DNA from: Cycas panzhihuaensis
Lineage: Eukaryota > Cycadophyta
NCBI GenBank assembly: GCA_023213395.1
Contig: CM041465.1
Location: 155,379,741-155,443,740 of the forward strand
DNA: 64,000 nt
Direction: 5' to 3'
Translations under genes and position numbers: made by a program
Shown here: positions 32,760-44,344 of the stretch, piece after piece
How positions within the stretch are numbered: position 1 is the stretch's first letter
Layout of the letters: every line of letters starts with the position of its first letter
The notes under the pieces: generated by a model
Database searches by the model: none
Seen by the model: the letters and a program-made list of their open reading frames with translations, nothing else
What the model was told of the DNA's origin: nothing

Positions 32760-33985
32760 TGGGTTTTGCTTAGACACTTCTGAAGATAGGAGACATAAAA
32801 CACATTATGGATGTTTGTGGTGAGGGGAAGGTCGAGAGCGTATATAACTTTACCAATACATTGAAGGACTTTATAGGGTCCATAATATCAAGGGCTAAGT
32901 TTGTGGTTCTTATGATGGCGAAGGGATTGTTGCTTATAATGTTGGAGATGAAGAAATACCAGATCCCTAATGTTGAAGGAGCGATCAAATTGGTGGTGGT
33001 CTACTAATTATTTCATTCGATTTTGAGCCATGGATAGGTTTTGTTTAAGGGTGTGGAGAATTTGGTCCATATACTGTAATTTTTATTGCACTGCTGCCAT
33101 ATGAAGGTTGGTAGCTAACATGTAGTGGGATGGTGGGGGATACCCATAGAGAGCCAAAAATGGGGATATTCCAATGGCTGAATGATATGAGGAGTTATAT
33201 TAATACTCAGCTAGAGCTAGCCATGATGTCTATTTAAACTAGTGGTTAGATACAAAGCAACGTAAGTAGGTCTTCAGAGTTTTGTTAAGGACCTTAGATT
33301 GGCCATCAGTCTGTGGATGGTATGTAGAACTCATGTTGAATGATGTACCCGATGCGTAGAATAGCTCTTGCCAAAAGGAGCTAGTAAATTTAGGATCGCG
33401 ATCGCATACAATGGTGGATGGAAAACTGTGCAAACGAAATATTGTCTAGATATAGATATCAGTGATGTGTGGCATTTTATAGGTTGTGTGGACAGGCAAG
33501 ACGTAGGCATATTTTTTCAATTGATCTATGACTACTAAAATGGAGTCAGATCCAGGAGATGGTGGTAGGCTCATTATAAAGTCCATGGCAATATCTTGCC
33601 ATTTATCTTGTGGGATGTGCAATGGTGAAGGAGGCCCGGTTGGGGTTTTGTATCAGCTTTATTACATTGGCATGTATCACATTCTAAGACAAAGGTAAGG
33701 ATGGTGGATTTCATTTCTAGCCAAAAGAAGTCAGAACAAATCCTACGATAAGTTTTATCAAAACCATAGTGGCCTTCAAGAGGGGAAGAATGATATTCTG
33801 ATAAAATCCGTGGGATAAAAGTTGAGAGGGGATGTACGAATATGCGATTTTGGTATAAGAGAAGATTATTATGGATGGACTAATCCTTATGAGTGTGGAC
33901 CTTATTGGCCTAGTGTACAAAATCATGTTAGTTTTGGTTAGCCATGGCTAAATCTTGTAGCCATGTCGGCTATGGGGAGGAAATG
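32760..33985 (-). pseudogene. I: gypsy integrase
   Basis: The zinc-binding Cys pair is visible near 33655-33690 as ECDTCQCNKAD. The open piece 33239-33433 reads PSTIVCDRDPKFTSSFWQEL with the second catalytic Asp, then TYHPQTDGQSKVLNKTLKTY. In the family the residue after DGQ(T/S) is the catalytic Glu; here it is Lys, a G-to-A type change that would destroy activity. The first catalytic Asp region is broken. Confidence 0.85.
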
Positions 33986-33989
33986 GCAT

Positions 33990-34499
33990 AAATGGTGGGG
34001 TCCTCAGTATGATTGATGTTATCGCCAAGTGTAGGTGAAAGCAACCTTGAGAGAGCATCTGCCACAATGTTATCTTTCCCCTTTTTATATGTGATTATAA
34101 AATCAAAAACTTGGAGGCAATCGACCCATTTCGCTTGCTCTTCTGAGAGGATTGGTTGATCTAGTAATTGGCGAAGGCTATGATGATCAGTGAGGATAGT
34201 GAATTTAGAACCAAATAGATACTATCACCACTTGTCAACAGCATGGAGGATGGCCCGCATTTATTTTTGATAGGTAGAAAGTCTACACTCATGATCTTTA
34301 AGTTTTCAACTTTCAAAGGTAATGGGGTGAAAGTCTTGCATTAAGACCGTACCCAATCCAAACCCAAAGGCATCACATTCTAATTGGAAAGGCTGAGAAA
34401 AGTCAAGGGAGGCCAAGACTAGGGTGGTTGTCATGACCTCCTTTAAATGGAGGAAGGCCTCACTAGCTGAGGGGGGACCACTGGAAGGAATCCTTCCAA
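33990..34499 (-). pseudogene. I: RNase H
   Basis: Fragments in order: CDAFGFGLGTVLMQ (family: CDASGxGIGAVLMQ), HECRLSTYQK, a FGSKFTILTDHHSLRQLLDQ block, EEQAKWVDCLQVFDFIITY and KKGKDNIVADALSRL. These are the standard RNase H and ADALSR tether blocks. Stops and a shift near 34240. Confidence 0.85.
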
Positions 34500-35250
34500 A
34501 GTTAGTGGGTTAAGGGAGTGGTTAGGGTGGCATAATTTCGAACGAACTGACGATAGAATCTAGTAAGTCCTAGGAAAGCCCATAATTGGGTGAGGGTTTT
34601 TGGGGTTGGCCAATTAGTGATGATAGAGATTTTATCAGGATCCACCTGAACCCCTACAAAGGGTATAATATGCCCAAGGTACTGGAATTCAGATTTCCCA
34701 AATTCACATTTGGAGAGCTTAGTATACAGTTTATTCTCAACTAGGATTTGAAGGACTGTTTCTAGATGTGGGATGTGGGCCGACATATTTGAGCTATAGA
34801 TAAGAATATCGTCGAAGAAGACGATGATAAATTTTTGTAAGTATGGGGAAAAGATCTTGTTCATGAGGGCCTGAAAGGTGGCCAGAGCATTACATAGGCC
34901 AAAGGGAATGACCTGGAACTCAAAGTAGCTATGGTAGGTTTAGAACATTGTTTTATGTTGATCCTCTGGCAAGATGGGGATTTGGTAGTATCTTGACTGT
35001 AAATCAAGTTTGGTGAAAATTACAGCACCATGGATTTCATCTAGCATGTCATCAATTCGTGGCATGGGAAACTTATTTTTTATGGTGATTTTATTGAGCA
35101 CACGATAGTCAACATAAAGTCAGAAAGAGCCATCCTTCTTATGAACTAAGATGATGGGTGCCGTATACGGGCTTTTACTAGGTTGGATGATACCCATGTC
35201 CAACAATTCCCGCATGATTTTTTTGATTTCATTTTTTTAGAAATAGAAAT
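34500..35250 (-). pseudogene. I: gypsy reverse transcriptase
   Basis: Minus-strand frame: [56 protein letters not shown] and VIPFGLCNALATFQALMNKI, then in 34502-34864 KFIIVFFDDILIYS with both catalytic Asp present, HLETVLQILVENKLYTKLSK and FQYLGHII. All conserved gypsy blocks are present in order, interrupted by few stops. Confidence 0.92.
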
Positions 35251-35579
35251 TTCTATATGGTCAAAGGCTTATCGGGTCATGTGAACTCTGTAACTCAATA
35301 GTATGGTAAAATCCTCAATCAAGTGGGGGGCTAGCAGGTAATGGAGCAAATATATATTGGTATCGATCTAATACTTGCTAGATATCAGGGTGGATACCTG
35401 AGGGGGCCTGGATATGGTTAAGATGAACGATGTATCTGATGTTACCATTGAGTTGGCGACGCATTTGTGAGGGTGAGATTACTTTGTTTGGGGGGGTTTG
35501 AATCCCATAAAGTTTATGAGAGCAGCCCATGTGATCTTTGAACATAATGAAAGGGGTCGTAGGTGAGTTATTAGTGTTA

Positions 35580-35849
35580 TAAGTCCCTAGAGTCTAGAGC
35601 CATTGAATGCCAAGAATTACATATGACCCACCTATGGACAGGGCATAAAAATCAAAGACAAGGGTATATGAGCCAATGTGGACCGTGAGATTTTTTATTG
35701 TTCCCACACAATAGAGTGTGTGATGACCAGATAAGGAGCAAGTGAAGCCAGTTTTAGGTTCTATGTAAATATTCAATTGGCAGGCAATGGAGATGTTGAT
35801 GAAATTTAGCGATGTGCCACCATCGATCAAAATGGTAATTGGGGATTTC
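35580..35849 (-). pseudogene. I: gypsy aspartic protease
   Basis: 35594-35830 is open. It reads MIDGGTSLNFI at the active site, where the family has D-S-G-(A/S)-(S/T); Asp is kept but Ser is Gly. It continues VGTIKNLTVHIGSYTLVFDF, then LSIGGSYVILGIQWL, the usual end of gypsy protease (DVILGxxWL). Normal length for the domain. Confidence 0.85.
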
Positions 35850-37060
35850 CTAAGTATTCCTTTGACTCAAAGTGTTTCAGGATATGCAATTGAGGTAACT
35901 ATGGATAAGGAAACTTCAAGCTCAAGGTTTAGGGGTAACTCATCAGTAGGGTGGTCTTGGGGTTCATCATATTCATGCTTAGTATCAGGGTCATCATCTG
36001 AGGGTAAGTCTAGGTCAATTATGAAGACCATCTTCCTAGCTTTGCAGATTCTATTGTGACCCATGGTCCATTTTTCAGAATATTGCATACATAGACCGGC
36101 TTCCCGACGATGCTGTGCCTCCGTAGGAGTGATGTGGATGGACTTTGATGATGATTCCTTAATGTGTTGCTCGAGAGATGTAGCTGGGGTGTCCTCTAGT
36201 CGTGGGTGTGATCGTGGTCTCTGGGACCAAGCTATATCAGCTTGCCGGGATCGCGAAAACCATGTGGAGTCTCGTCTGAGTGGAGGAGGTCTTTCTGCAG
36301 CAAATTCTGCTTCTACTACTTTAGCTATATTAATTGCATCCTTTAGAGTGGATAGGGAGATTATCTTCAAGTGCATTTGGATATGTTCTTTAAGTCTAGA
36401 CACGTATGTATCTATCTCTGTCTATTTATCAAGTTGTTGATCAACCCGATTACATAAAGATTGGAACTTGTCCATGTAAACTTCGACAGAGGATACTTGC
36501 TTCAAACATGTTAGCTGTATAAAAAAAGATTGACTCCAAGTGTCTTCATATTGCTCAAAAAAACAAGTAGAGAAGTGTGCCTAAGACTAGCTGGAGGGGT
36601 ACTCTCGTTTCCACCATCGGAACCAATGATGTGCCTTCCCATCTAAGTGAATGGAAGCAAATGTAAGTTGCTCATTCACTAACATTGGGTTGAGTGTAAA
36701 GTAAGACTCTAGTTTGCTAATCTAACTTCGTGCACTATCCCTGTTGAGATCTGGATCAAATGTGGGTATGTTGATCTTATGATGGAATGGTTATTGCTGA
36801 TGTGGAAGCGGAGGCATGATTTACTGCTATGCGGGTCCAACTATTAGTGGAGGAGAGAAGTTGTTTAACCTCTTAATTACATTTTGGACATCAGCATGAG
36901 ATGCTAGGTTTTACAATTTTGAGCTAAAGTCTATGCGCATGGTAGCTACTTCATTTTTAACCTCATCACGTATGTGGCCGAGATCCTTAATTTTATTATT
37001 AATTATATGGACTTTGGTCTCGAGTACGAAGATTTTGTCACTATTGCTTTGAGGAGCCAT
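35850..37060 (-). pseudogene. I: gypsy gag
   Basis: The ATG at 37058-37060 starts MAPQSNSDKIFVLETKV, followed by a coiled-coil-like stretch. Near 36590-36650 the frame reads LDGKAHHWFRWWKREYP, the classic retrotransposon-gag domain block (family: LxGxAxxWxxW). The best open piece (35867-36403) includes RLKEHIQMHLKI, a basic Arg-rich segment, and a knuckle remnant CMQYSEKWTMGHNRIC in which the second Cys of the CCHC array is Tyr. An Asp/Glu-rich C-terminus follows. Several stops. Confidence 0.85.
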
Positions 37061-37776
37061 GGAGAAAGGGTATAAAGAGGTGGGAATAAGTAGAAAGAAG
37101 GGGAATGAATGAAGTGAGAAAGATGAAGAAAGAACGGGACATAAGAAAAAGGGGGTTGTTAAGGGAAAGAGAGGGGGGCGAATAGGGAGATTGTGGGGTG
37201 TCTATAGCCTGTTGACCCCAAAGAAAGTTACATAAACAAGATATCAAGTTCTTTCAACAGTGCAAAAATCTTGTTCAACTAGGACATGTGAAGTGTAGGG
37301 GGGATCCTCCTATATACCCGAAGGTACATGGAGGCATATTTTCATAGTCAGGTTCTATCTAGGGCTTGGCTCAGGAGTGATACTCCAATCCTTCACACAA
37401 AGGGCAGGAGGGCCACTATGCGCTTAGCTAGAATGAGAGATCCCTACGATACTTGAGAAAGGAGATGGGAGGGAGAAAAAAGTAGCGTCCAACAATGTTA
37501 TATACCCTTAAGATATAATTCAATGCCATAATCAAAAAAATAGGAATGAAATTAGAACCAGATAAAAGATAAGGGATAAAGTACTAGAGTTATCTAAGAA
37601 AAGAATTTCCTCTTTCTCCCAACTCTTGGACTGTCCGGATACTGTTCCTCAATCTCCATGGAGAGAGTACTAAGCAAAGGTCTTTCCTTGATCTCTACTA
37701 AGGTAAAGAGAGCACTCAATCTGATAGGGAAAGAAAAAATTCTAAACTTTTAGGCAGCCTCCCACGATCGCGACAC
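37061..37776 (-). other. I leader
   Basis: About 0.7 kb between primer site and the gag start, with no credible coding frame. Confidence 0.6.
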
Positions 37777-37789
37777 AACTCTGATACCA
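37777..37789 (-). promoter_or_regulatory. I primer-binding site
   Basis: The minus strand reads TGGTATCAGAGTT, two bases from the LTR, a near-perfect tRNA-iMet site. Confidence 0.9.
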
Positions 37790-37791
37790 CT

Positions 37792-38165
37792 TAGAACATT
37801 TCTTCTTACTAATACTCTTGAGATAGTAGAGAATTTAACAATCGCATCAGCGTCTTCTTATCCAACAGAGCAAACAAGCTAACTAAGAATTTCATAGGAA
37901 CACCAGAGCACTAAATGATCACCAAAAGATAGAAAGTACCATAACACAATCTTTATAAAAATGTTCTATCAAGATAACCATCATTTATAATTTATGACCC
38001 TTATATAGACAAAATAGGGTCTTATATATATAATCCTATTGGCGGCCTAAGCAGCCTTACATTCTATTGCGCGGCAGCGCCCATGCATACTATTGACCCG
38101 CTAGACAACATATGTACAAAGTTCCATAGTGGTTTATATAACTTAGTCAGATAAGTTATGTAATA
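37792..38165 (-). repeat. I 5' LTR
   Basis: 374 nt, minus-strand upstream copy. The minus strand contains CTATATAAGG near 38000, a likely TATA box. It differs from the 3' LTR by GC-rich changes at about 38039-38087 (GGCGGCC, GCGCGGCAGCGCC). Confidence 0.9.
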
Positions 38166-38457
38166 ATATTTATCTATGAGATACTCAAATAAGGTGGGCT
38201 TCATACCAAAGACAGAATATTACTATATAAAGACATCAATAGTACATGATATGATTATATTATATAAAATATAGTATAATTATTATGTAGTGTGTAATCT
38301 TCTAAAAAATAAAAAATGAAGGTATCCCATGATACCATTTATGATCCTAATATTTTTGTGTTATTTCTACTCCATTATTTTCTCATTGATTCACTTATTT
38401 AATATTATGTTAATTGCATTTCTATCATGCTATCAATATGATTTTACATTTCTAATA
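38166..38457 (+). repeat. H 3' LTR, right piece
   Basis: ATATT (duplicated target) then TATCTATGAGAT onward, collinear with the H 5' LTR to TTTCTAATA at 38457. GAGTT follows as target duplication. Confidence 0.85.
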
Positions 38458-38462
38458 GAGTT

Positions 38463-39847
38463 GTTCTTATAGTAGTAACCCACTTATAAGTGTAGGAGGT
38501 TTGGGGATGTGTACATCTAATTCTAATATATGTTAAACTCTGGAAGGTGAAATAGATTAAAGAAAATTACTCTCAATGTGGCAAATAGTGTCTGCTAAAT
38601 TATTCTATCCATATAAAGATAGGATAAATACCCACCATCTTTCCATTTAAAACATAGTGAGGACCTTCCCCACCTTAGGTGTAATATCGCCCTCTTCTAA
38701 CTAGTGATGAAATCTAGTTTGAGTAGCCCCTCCTTTGGCACTAATAAAAACTCTATCCTAAAATGCTTAAAAAAATAGAGAGAAAAAACCAAACATAACT
38801 ACATATAATTTGAATTATATGCACATATTAAATAGCCTAACTAAAAGCTTAAAAAAGATATAACTTGTGGGTTTAGAGACTCATAATAGCATGATGAACT
38901 TGTGAACCAATAAGGTATATAAAAGTGCAAGATTCAATCTAAAGCTAGCCTTCCTCTTTTTCTCTTTTTCATTTATCTATGATTAATTAAATTAAAAAAT
39001 GATAAGGATAAACATACATAAACAATCTCATAAATCAACTAGAAATATATCCCAAAATAAGATGGATCAACCAATAAAAATAAGCTAATAGGTATGCCAA
39101 AAATTATTGAACTATGTGAATCTAAAAATGTTGTTGTACGTGTGTCTTCTATGTCTAAATGCATAGTGTTTTAGACCATGTCTTAAAGCTATAAGGTGAT
39201 GATTTTTGCATTATTTACTTAATGTTGTTTCTAGTGGCAGAAAGATAGGGACCAAGACTTAGTTTATCTCATAATAAGGGGGCAAATCATGTTACATAGT
39301 AACCCACAAGCAAACCAATGATAACTACAAAAAGGATGCTAGAAGCAAATGAAGAAAAACAACAAATTAAACCTAAAAATAGAGCTTGAAATCCCTAAAG
39401 TCATGGCGAGTAAACCTTTAGCAAACCTTATAAACTCCCACACTAAACCTACAACAAAGTCATAGAAAAAACTTCCTACAAGTGCACATATAAGAAACAA
39501 AGAGCAACATATTAAATCTAGTAAAAAATGATTAAAATATAATCACTATAAGTTAGATGGATAAAAATAAAACATAAAACCCTAAAACAAAAACTCTAAA
39601 ACTCTTAGAATTTAGAAATATGACAACTTGATAAGGAGGATACTAACAACCTCCATAAAACTCAATCTCCATAAGAAGAAGGCATGTTCTTTTAAATGGC
39701 TAGGTTCGAGAAGAGTTTCAAGACCTATAAGTTGGGTTTTTAATGTTTCTAAAGTGAGGTATATATTAGGGCTTTGGTGTGATTTAGTAAGAAATGTTAA
39801 GTTTGGCAAGTGTAAACTAAGCAAGATTAGTCATAAATAAAACTAAC
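38463..39847. other. Unassigned DNA between H and C
   Basis: AT-rich, no gene or repeat recognised. The overlapping opposite-strand frames at 39612-39840 are chance frames. Confidence 0.45.
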
Positions 39848-39852
39848 GAAAG

Positions 39853-40062
39853 TGTTAGAATATAATGTTTTATCTAGGGTCTTAAGTATGTCTCTATGTA
39901 CATATCTTTAATATAACTGAAGGACAAGTGCCACTCTATCATGTTTCAGTTACGAATTAGTTCAACGGGAGTTACAAACCCTAAATGTATTTAATCCCTA
40001 ATGCTCTTAATAATATTCATTCAAGCATTATTCATATGCTACTCAAGTGTCTGTTTAAGACA
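39853..40062 (+). repeat. C 5' LTR
   Basis: 210 nt, TGTTAGAATATAATG to TTTAAGACA. Shares TTTTATCTAGGGTC, ATGTACATATCTTTAAT and CCTAAATGTATTTAATCCCTA with the 3' LTR. A degenerate primer site (GTATTAGAG) follows at about 40063. Confidence 0.9.
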
Positions 40063-40776
40063 GTATTAGAGTAGGTCATCCTGTTGTGTTGAGAAGAAGA
40101 TTATCCTTAAAGACTATAAGAGGAATATGTCTAGACTGAGATAAGTTAACAAGACTAACCAAAAAGAAAAGGAAGGAAACTATTTAAAGAAAGAGAGTTA
40201 AAGAAAGAAGAGGTAATTAAGGAGAAGGGGTAGTTGAAGTTGTCTAAGAGTTAGAGTACAGAACTGTATGCCCATACAGTTAGAAAAATTCAACTTCTTA
40301 AATCGAGATAAAACTCAATCAAAATATAGATCTTGTCATCCTTGTTAATATTAGCTTCTACATTGAACTCATTTAGAGCCATTTTTTACCCCTTTTACTA
40401 GCTTTTGTCTGTGCGTAGGTTTATAAAGGAAGGTACTAAATTTTAGTCATTTCTCTTCATTTTTTCACCTAAAATTATACCCAAATCTTCTATTCTTAAT
40501 GTTTGACTAGATTAGGACTGGTCTTTTCAAATTTAAGTGCTTATTTTCTTAATTAGAGCAATTTTTGGAGAAAACCCTAATCGCCTATCTAGTTTTTCAA
40601 GCCTATTTTCTCCTTATGTATGCACTACTTTCTAAAACTAATCATAGATTCCTAGATGCCTCATCGAGATCTATCTTTTGAGGTACACTTTGTTTTGGTC
40701 TGTATAGTTTGGGTATTATGCAAAATTCCATATAGTAGTATGGACTAGGGTTTCTCACTAAAGTCTTCTGTAGAAA

Positions 40777-41530
40777 ATGGCCTCATCAATCCTTTCCCTT
40801 TCAAAAGCAGATAAACTCATTGATAATAACTATTATATGTGGAAAATAAAGATAAAAACACTCCTAAGAGCTAAAAATGCCTGGATAATTACCACATGAG
40901 CTAAAGCCAAGCCTAGAATAATAGGGACAAAGCTAACAAACTAGGAGGAAAGAGATAGTGTATGGGGTCATCATTCTAAAACTATCAATTTCTAACCCTC
41001 TCGTTATGTTTATAGAGACCTTGTCTACTATATCTGAGATATAGAAGTATTTTAAAAATTTGTATGGACAAAAAAATAAAGTTAGGATAATATCTTTGAA
41101 AGAAGAGTTATTTAAACTTCATATGAAGGAATCTGAAATAGTTACTGAATTCATTCATAAAGTTATATCCTTAAGAAATGATCTCCCCAGCATTGGTGCT
41201 ACAATCATAAACCAAGATTTAGGAGAAATGGTGGCCAACAAGCTACCTAAATCCTTTGATATAATAATAAATACCATCACCAACAATGATTAGATAACAT
41301 CAATAACATTCAATACTCTGACTAGGTTGTTCTTGAGACAAGAGCAAAGGAATACAAGGTATGAAGACTCAAGAGAACTTAAAGATGCATTCATGTCCAA
41401 ACTAAGCCTAGGACCTAGAGGCTAAAATAGAGGGAGAGGGAGAACTTTAGAATCTCAAACTTCATCATGAGGTAGATGGCAAGATGTAAGGGCTTGAGGA
41501 CATAGCACAACTCCCAAGATATGCTATAAC
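40777..41530 (+). pseudogene. C gag (decayed)
   Basis: ATG at 40777: MASSILSLSKADKLIDNNYY followed by MWKIKIKTLLRAKNAW, a copia Gag start with the conserved Trp. A shift moves the frame to the open piece 41060-41293 (SLKEELFKLHMKESEIVTEF; INQDLGEMVANKLPKSFDII), the central Gag helices. Then RYEDSRELKDAF and an Arg/Gly segment. CYNC near 41519 begins a zinc knuckle whose later His and Cys cannot be found. Confidence 0.8.
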
Positions 41531-42027
41531 TGCAGATATTTTCTATACCAATACCTACTCTAGCGAGAAAATATCCAGAGAAGGAAACATCTAATGGGGA
41601 ACTATAGTAAAGAACAAACTAACGGTAATGAAGAAGAAGAGGTTGCCTTCATCGTCACACTTGCAACAAGCCTTCAAGATAAAGATGTGTGGTATATCAA
41701 CTCAGGAGAATCACACCACATGACCATCCAAGAAGAATGGTTCAAAACCCTATGACTATACTCTTCAGAAAGATCAATGGAATTAGGGGACAAATATCCC
41801 CTTGATATAAAAGGAGTTAGAACTATAGCTATCAAAATACAGGATAATTTCAAAAAAATTAGAAATATACTCTTAGTTCTAGGTCTAAAAATGAACCTGC
41901 TATTTGTCTCTCAACTTAGAAAATGGGTTATGAACTATTTTTGATGAGAAAGGATTATGCTATATTCTTAATATGAAAAACAATGGCCATGTAATTATAA
42001 AAAGGGTTGAAAATAAGGACTTGTATA
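41531..42027 (+). pseudogene. C protease (catalytic Asp lost), cut by B
   Basis: Near 41690-41720 the frame reads VWYINSGESHHMT, matching the copia protease block W(I/Y)(I/L)DSGASHHMT with the catalytic Asp changed to Asn and Ala to Glu. Then SMELGDKYPLDIKGVRTIAI and ILLVLGLKMNLLFVSQL. The GAG-pre-integrase part is cut at DLY by B at 42027. Confidence 0.85.
42023..42027 (+). repeat. Left target duplication of B (GTATA)
   Basis: GTATA here and at 49530-49534. Joining the flanks restores C's reading from DLY into RLLSHLILPDIKACTIVS. Confidence 0.9.
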
Positions 42028-42339
42028 TGAAAGAGATTAATGTATCAAGATCATTTATGTAGATTATTTATGTGACCTTAGGATATATTATTAGCATTAG
42101 TCTTTTAATGAAATATACTTTAGGTGCATTTAGATGTAATTTTGGGTTCATGTCATTAGGCGGGAAAATCCTAACGCTAATGCTCACCCTCATTAATAAA
42201 AGGTGAAATCTCAAGGAGGGAGTAATTATTCATTCTCATCTCCAAGCTTGCTCTCATATCTTGTTTCATCTTATTTTTCATTCTCCATTGCCATTGTGTG
42301 TATGTGAGTGATTTATCTCCTAGATACATCCTTCCTTCA
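42028..42339 (+). repeat. B 5' LTR
   Basis: Starts TGAAAGAGATTAATG, ends CCTTCCTTCA. Collinear with 49218-49529 and with A 5975-6285. Confidence 0.93.
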
Positions 42340-42341
42340 TG

Positions 42342-42353
42342 TGGTATCAGAGA
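42342..42353 (+). promoter_or_regulatory. B primer-binding site
   Basis: TGGTATCAGAGA, eleven of twelve bases of the tRNA-iMet site, two bases after the LTR. Confidence 0.92.
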
Positions 42354-44344
42354 AAGAAGGGGATCTATTCACTCCATTCCACTTGCATAGAGTCATTTTG
42401 CCTCTCCTTCACCTTCAGTGTGAAGTATTGAGAGTGCATTCATTATTTTTTAATATTTTGAGAGCATAAAATTATAGTATTTTATATGTTGCTACTTTAT
42501 ACATGTGTGTAGAAATTTAGAGGTGAAGAATACAGGTTTTTGAAGCTGTTCAGCTGCCAGAATAGTCCTGGAAGCATTAAAGGCCCAAATTTTCATAAAA
42601 ATTCAACCATCTCAGAATTTGATGAAATTTGGCATGCAAGGTTACCTTCACTAGAGGAGCATTTTTGTCTTCTAGAGAAACTTCAGATACAGCCTGAAAC
42701 ATTGAGTTTTAGTTGTGACAAAAAGGGTAAATTTTGTGGATAAGTGATTTAAAGCACTTTTCCTAATGAAATCCTTCAATTATAAGCTGAAGATCTGAAA
42801 GTTTTATTAAGGGATCTATTACATTTATGTCTTAAGATTATTTTAAGATAAATCTCATCAAATTTCATCCACTGCTTAGTGAGATCTATGCAGTTTTCTC
42901 ACAGTTGCTGATTTTGCCTACTCAACCCCACAAAGGACCTTGTAAGGGCATTTCGGGTAATGTTTTGGTAGATTTTACAGATGGTATAGAAGGAAAAGTT
43001 AATGTACATGTAAAAACATAACTTTTGACATATTAAAGTTTAGATTCCGAGATAGTTGATCTGGTATGATTTTACTTTGGTGCTTTTTTGGTTAGAAACG
43101 TTTTTGTGCCTTTTTTAAAATCTGACTTCACAACTTTATCAGAAACAACATTATGAACACTTTTTCCTTCTATCATAAATTCAGATTTCATCATTTAGGC
43201 CTTCATATTTGTAATTTCTAAAAATTTGCCCATTTATCGTTATTTGTAAATTTTGTGAAAAAATCATAAAATAGGGAAAAATAGCATGCATATAGATTTA
43301 GAAAAATCATCATTTTAGCTACAAGTTGATTTGATTTTTATCCCATTATGGATTTTGTATCAAAACTTCCAAAATCATATTTGGAAACTTTGTATTAAAG
43401 CAAGGGAAATCTTGGATCGGAAGCAACATCTGGTTCCCCTACTAAATCTAGCATACTTTTCTATTTGCACACATGACATAAAGCGTCACAAAAGAACCAA
43501 AAATAATAAAGCATCACAAAAGTAGCAGTAACAACAAAGCATCACAAAAGGAACAATAACAATAAAGCAAACACGAAAAGCAAGCAAGCACATTTTGTAA
43601 GTTTCTATTTCAGTTTTTAGTTATATAGAAATATCCTATACTATTCCTAAAAGGAATCTCATCCGTATGATCTATACCGCTAGTTCTTGACTTGTGCGCA
43701 CACTCACCTTGGTTGAAATAGACCAAAGTTGGCCAAAGTCTAGGCCCTAAGGGAGGTGTAAGTTTCATCGGGTCCAGTCTTAACCAGAATAGTGGTGGAG
43801 GGACAAGTTAGCCATACCTATGGCCTCCAATCAGGGATAATCCTAATAACCACCCAGGAAAACTGAAAACCTTAATGCAAGATTAAAATTAACCTGATCC
43901 AATATCTATCATAGCCATGGGATACGCACTACCATTTGACTCTTTGGAGGAGGTATATAGCTGTTCATTGGTGAATTGTGTGAGGATTAGGAGTACTTGG
44001 GCTCCACTGTGACTTGGATTTCATCACCAAGCGTAGGTGCGGGTATCGCTGGTGAAGGCCTTAATCATATACTAGAAGCCTTAGGCATCTAAACCTCACC
44101 TACATTTGAACATAAGTGAGAGGTTAGTGGCATGACACATCACCACTCTTTACCAACTCCATATAAGGCCTCATTCTTGCATCATTATTTATATTTATTT
44201 TTTATATAATTGTTGAAAAATAGTTAATCATTACTTATTTGTCATCATAACAATCATTTCTACATCCCTGTTGCGCTAGGTATACTAGCCACACGTGTCA
44301 GTGGCACATTCTTCTATCATCTCTTCTACTTCTTCATCATCACT
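42354..44344 (+). other. B leader, with a 28-bp tandem repeat
   Basis: About 2 kb without a credible coding frame. At 43479-43580 four units of about 28 bp begin AAAGC(G/A)TCACAAAAG (the last decayed to AAAGCAAACACG), near 43479, 43508, 43536 and 43564. Confidence 0.65.

Larger units (their letters stand above)
32158..38165 (-). mobile_element. Element I: Ty3/gypsy chromovirus-type element
   Basis: 6.0 kb on the minus strand, flanked by an exact duplication ATATT (32153-32157 and 38166-38170). Order from right to left: LTR, primer site, gag with knuckle remnant, protease, reverse transcriptase, RNase H, integrase, chromodomain remnant, polypurine tract, LTR. The chromodomain places it among chromoviruses; short LTRs and small size would fit a Reina-like lineage, but that is a guess. 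It is less decayed than the copia elements, though still with many stops. Confidence 0.9.
30353..38457 (+). mobile_element. Element H: small gag-only LTR retrotransposon, split by gypsy element I
   Basis: About 2.1 kb without the insertion: 330-nt 5' LTR, gag remnant, 3' LTR split into 32114-32157 and 38166-38457. The flanks GACTT (30348-30352) and GAGTT (38458-38462) are a 4-of-5 target duplication. There is no room for pol. The two 3' LTR pieces rejoin in register with the 5' LTR once I and its ATATT duplication are removed. Confidence 0.85.

Noticed and set aside
35787-36440. Two plus-strand open frames of 90 and 125 codons
   Set aside because: Opposite-strand shadows of the gypsy I gag and protease, which show real domain motifs.
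43479-43580. CRISPR-like array of 28-bp units
   Set aside because: Units are adjacent with no spacers, diverged, and inside a plant retrotransposon leader.
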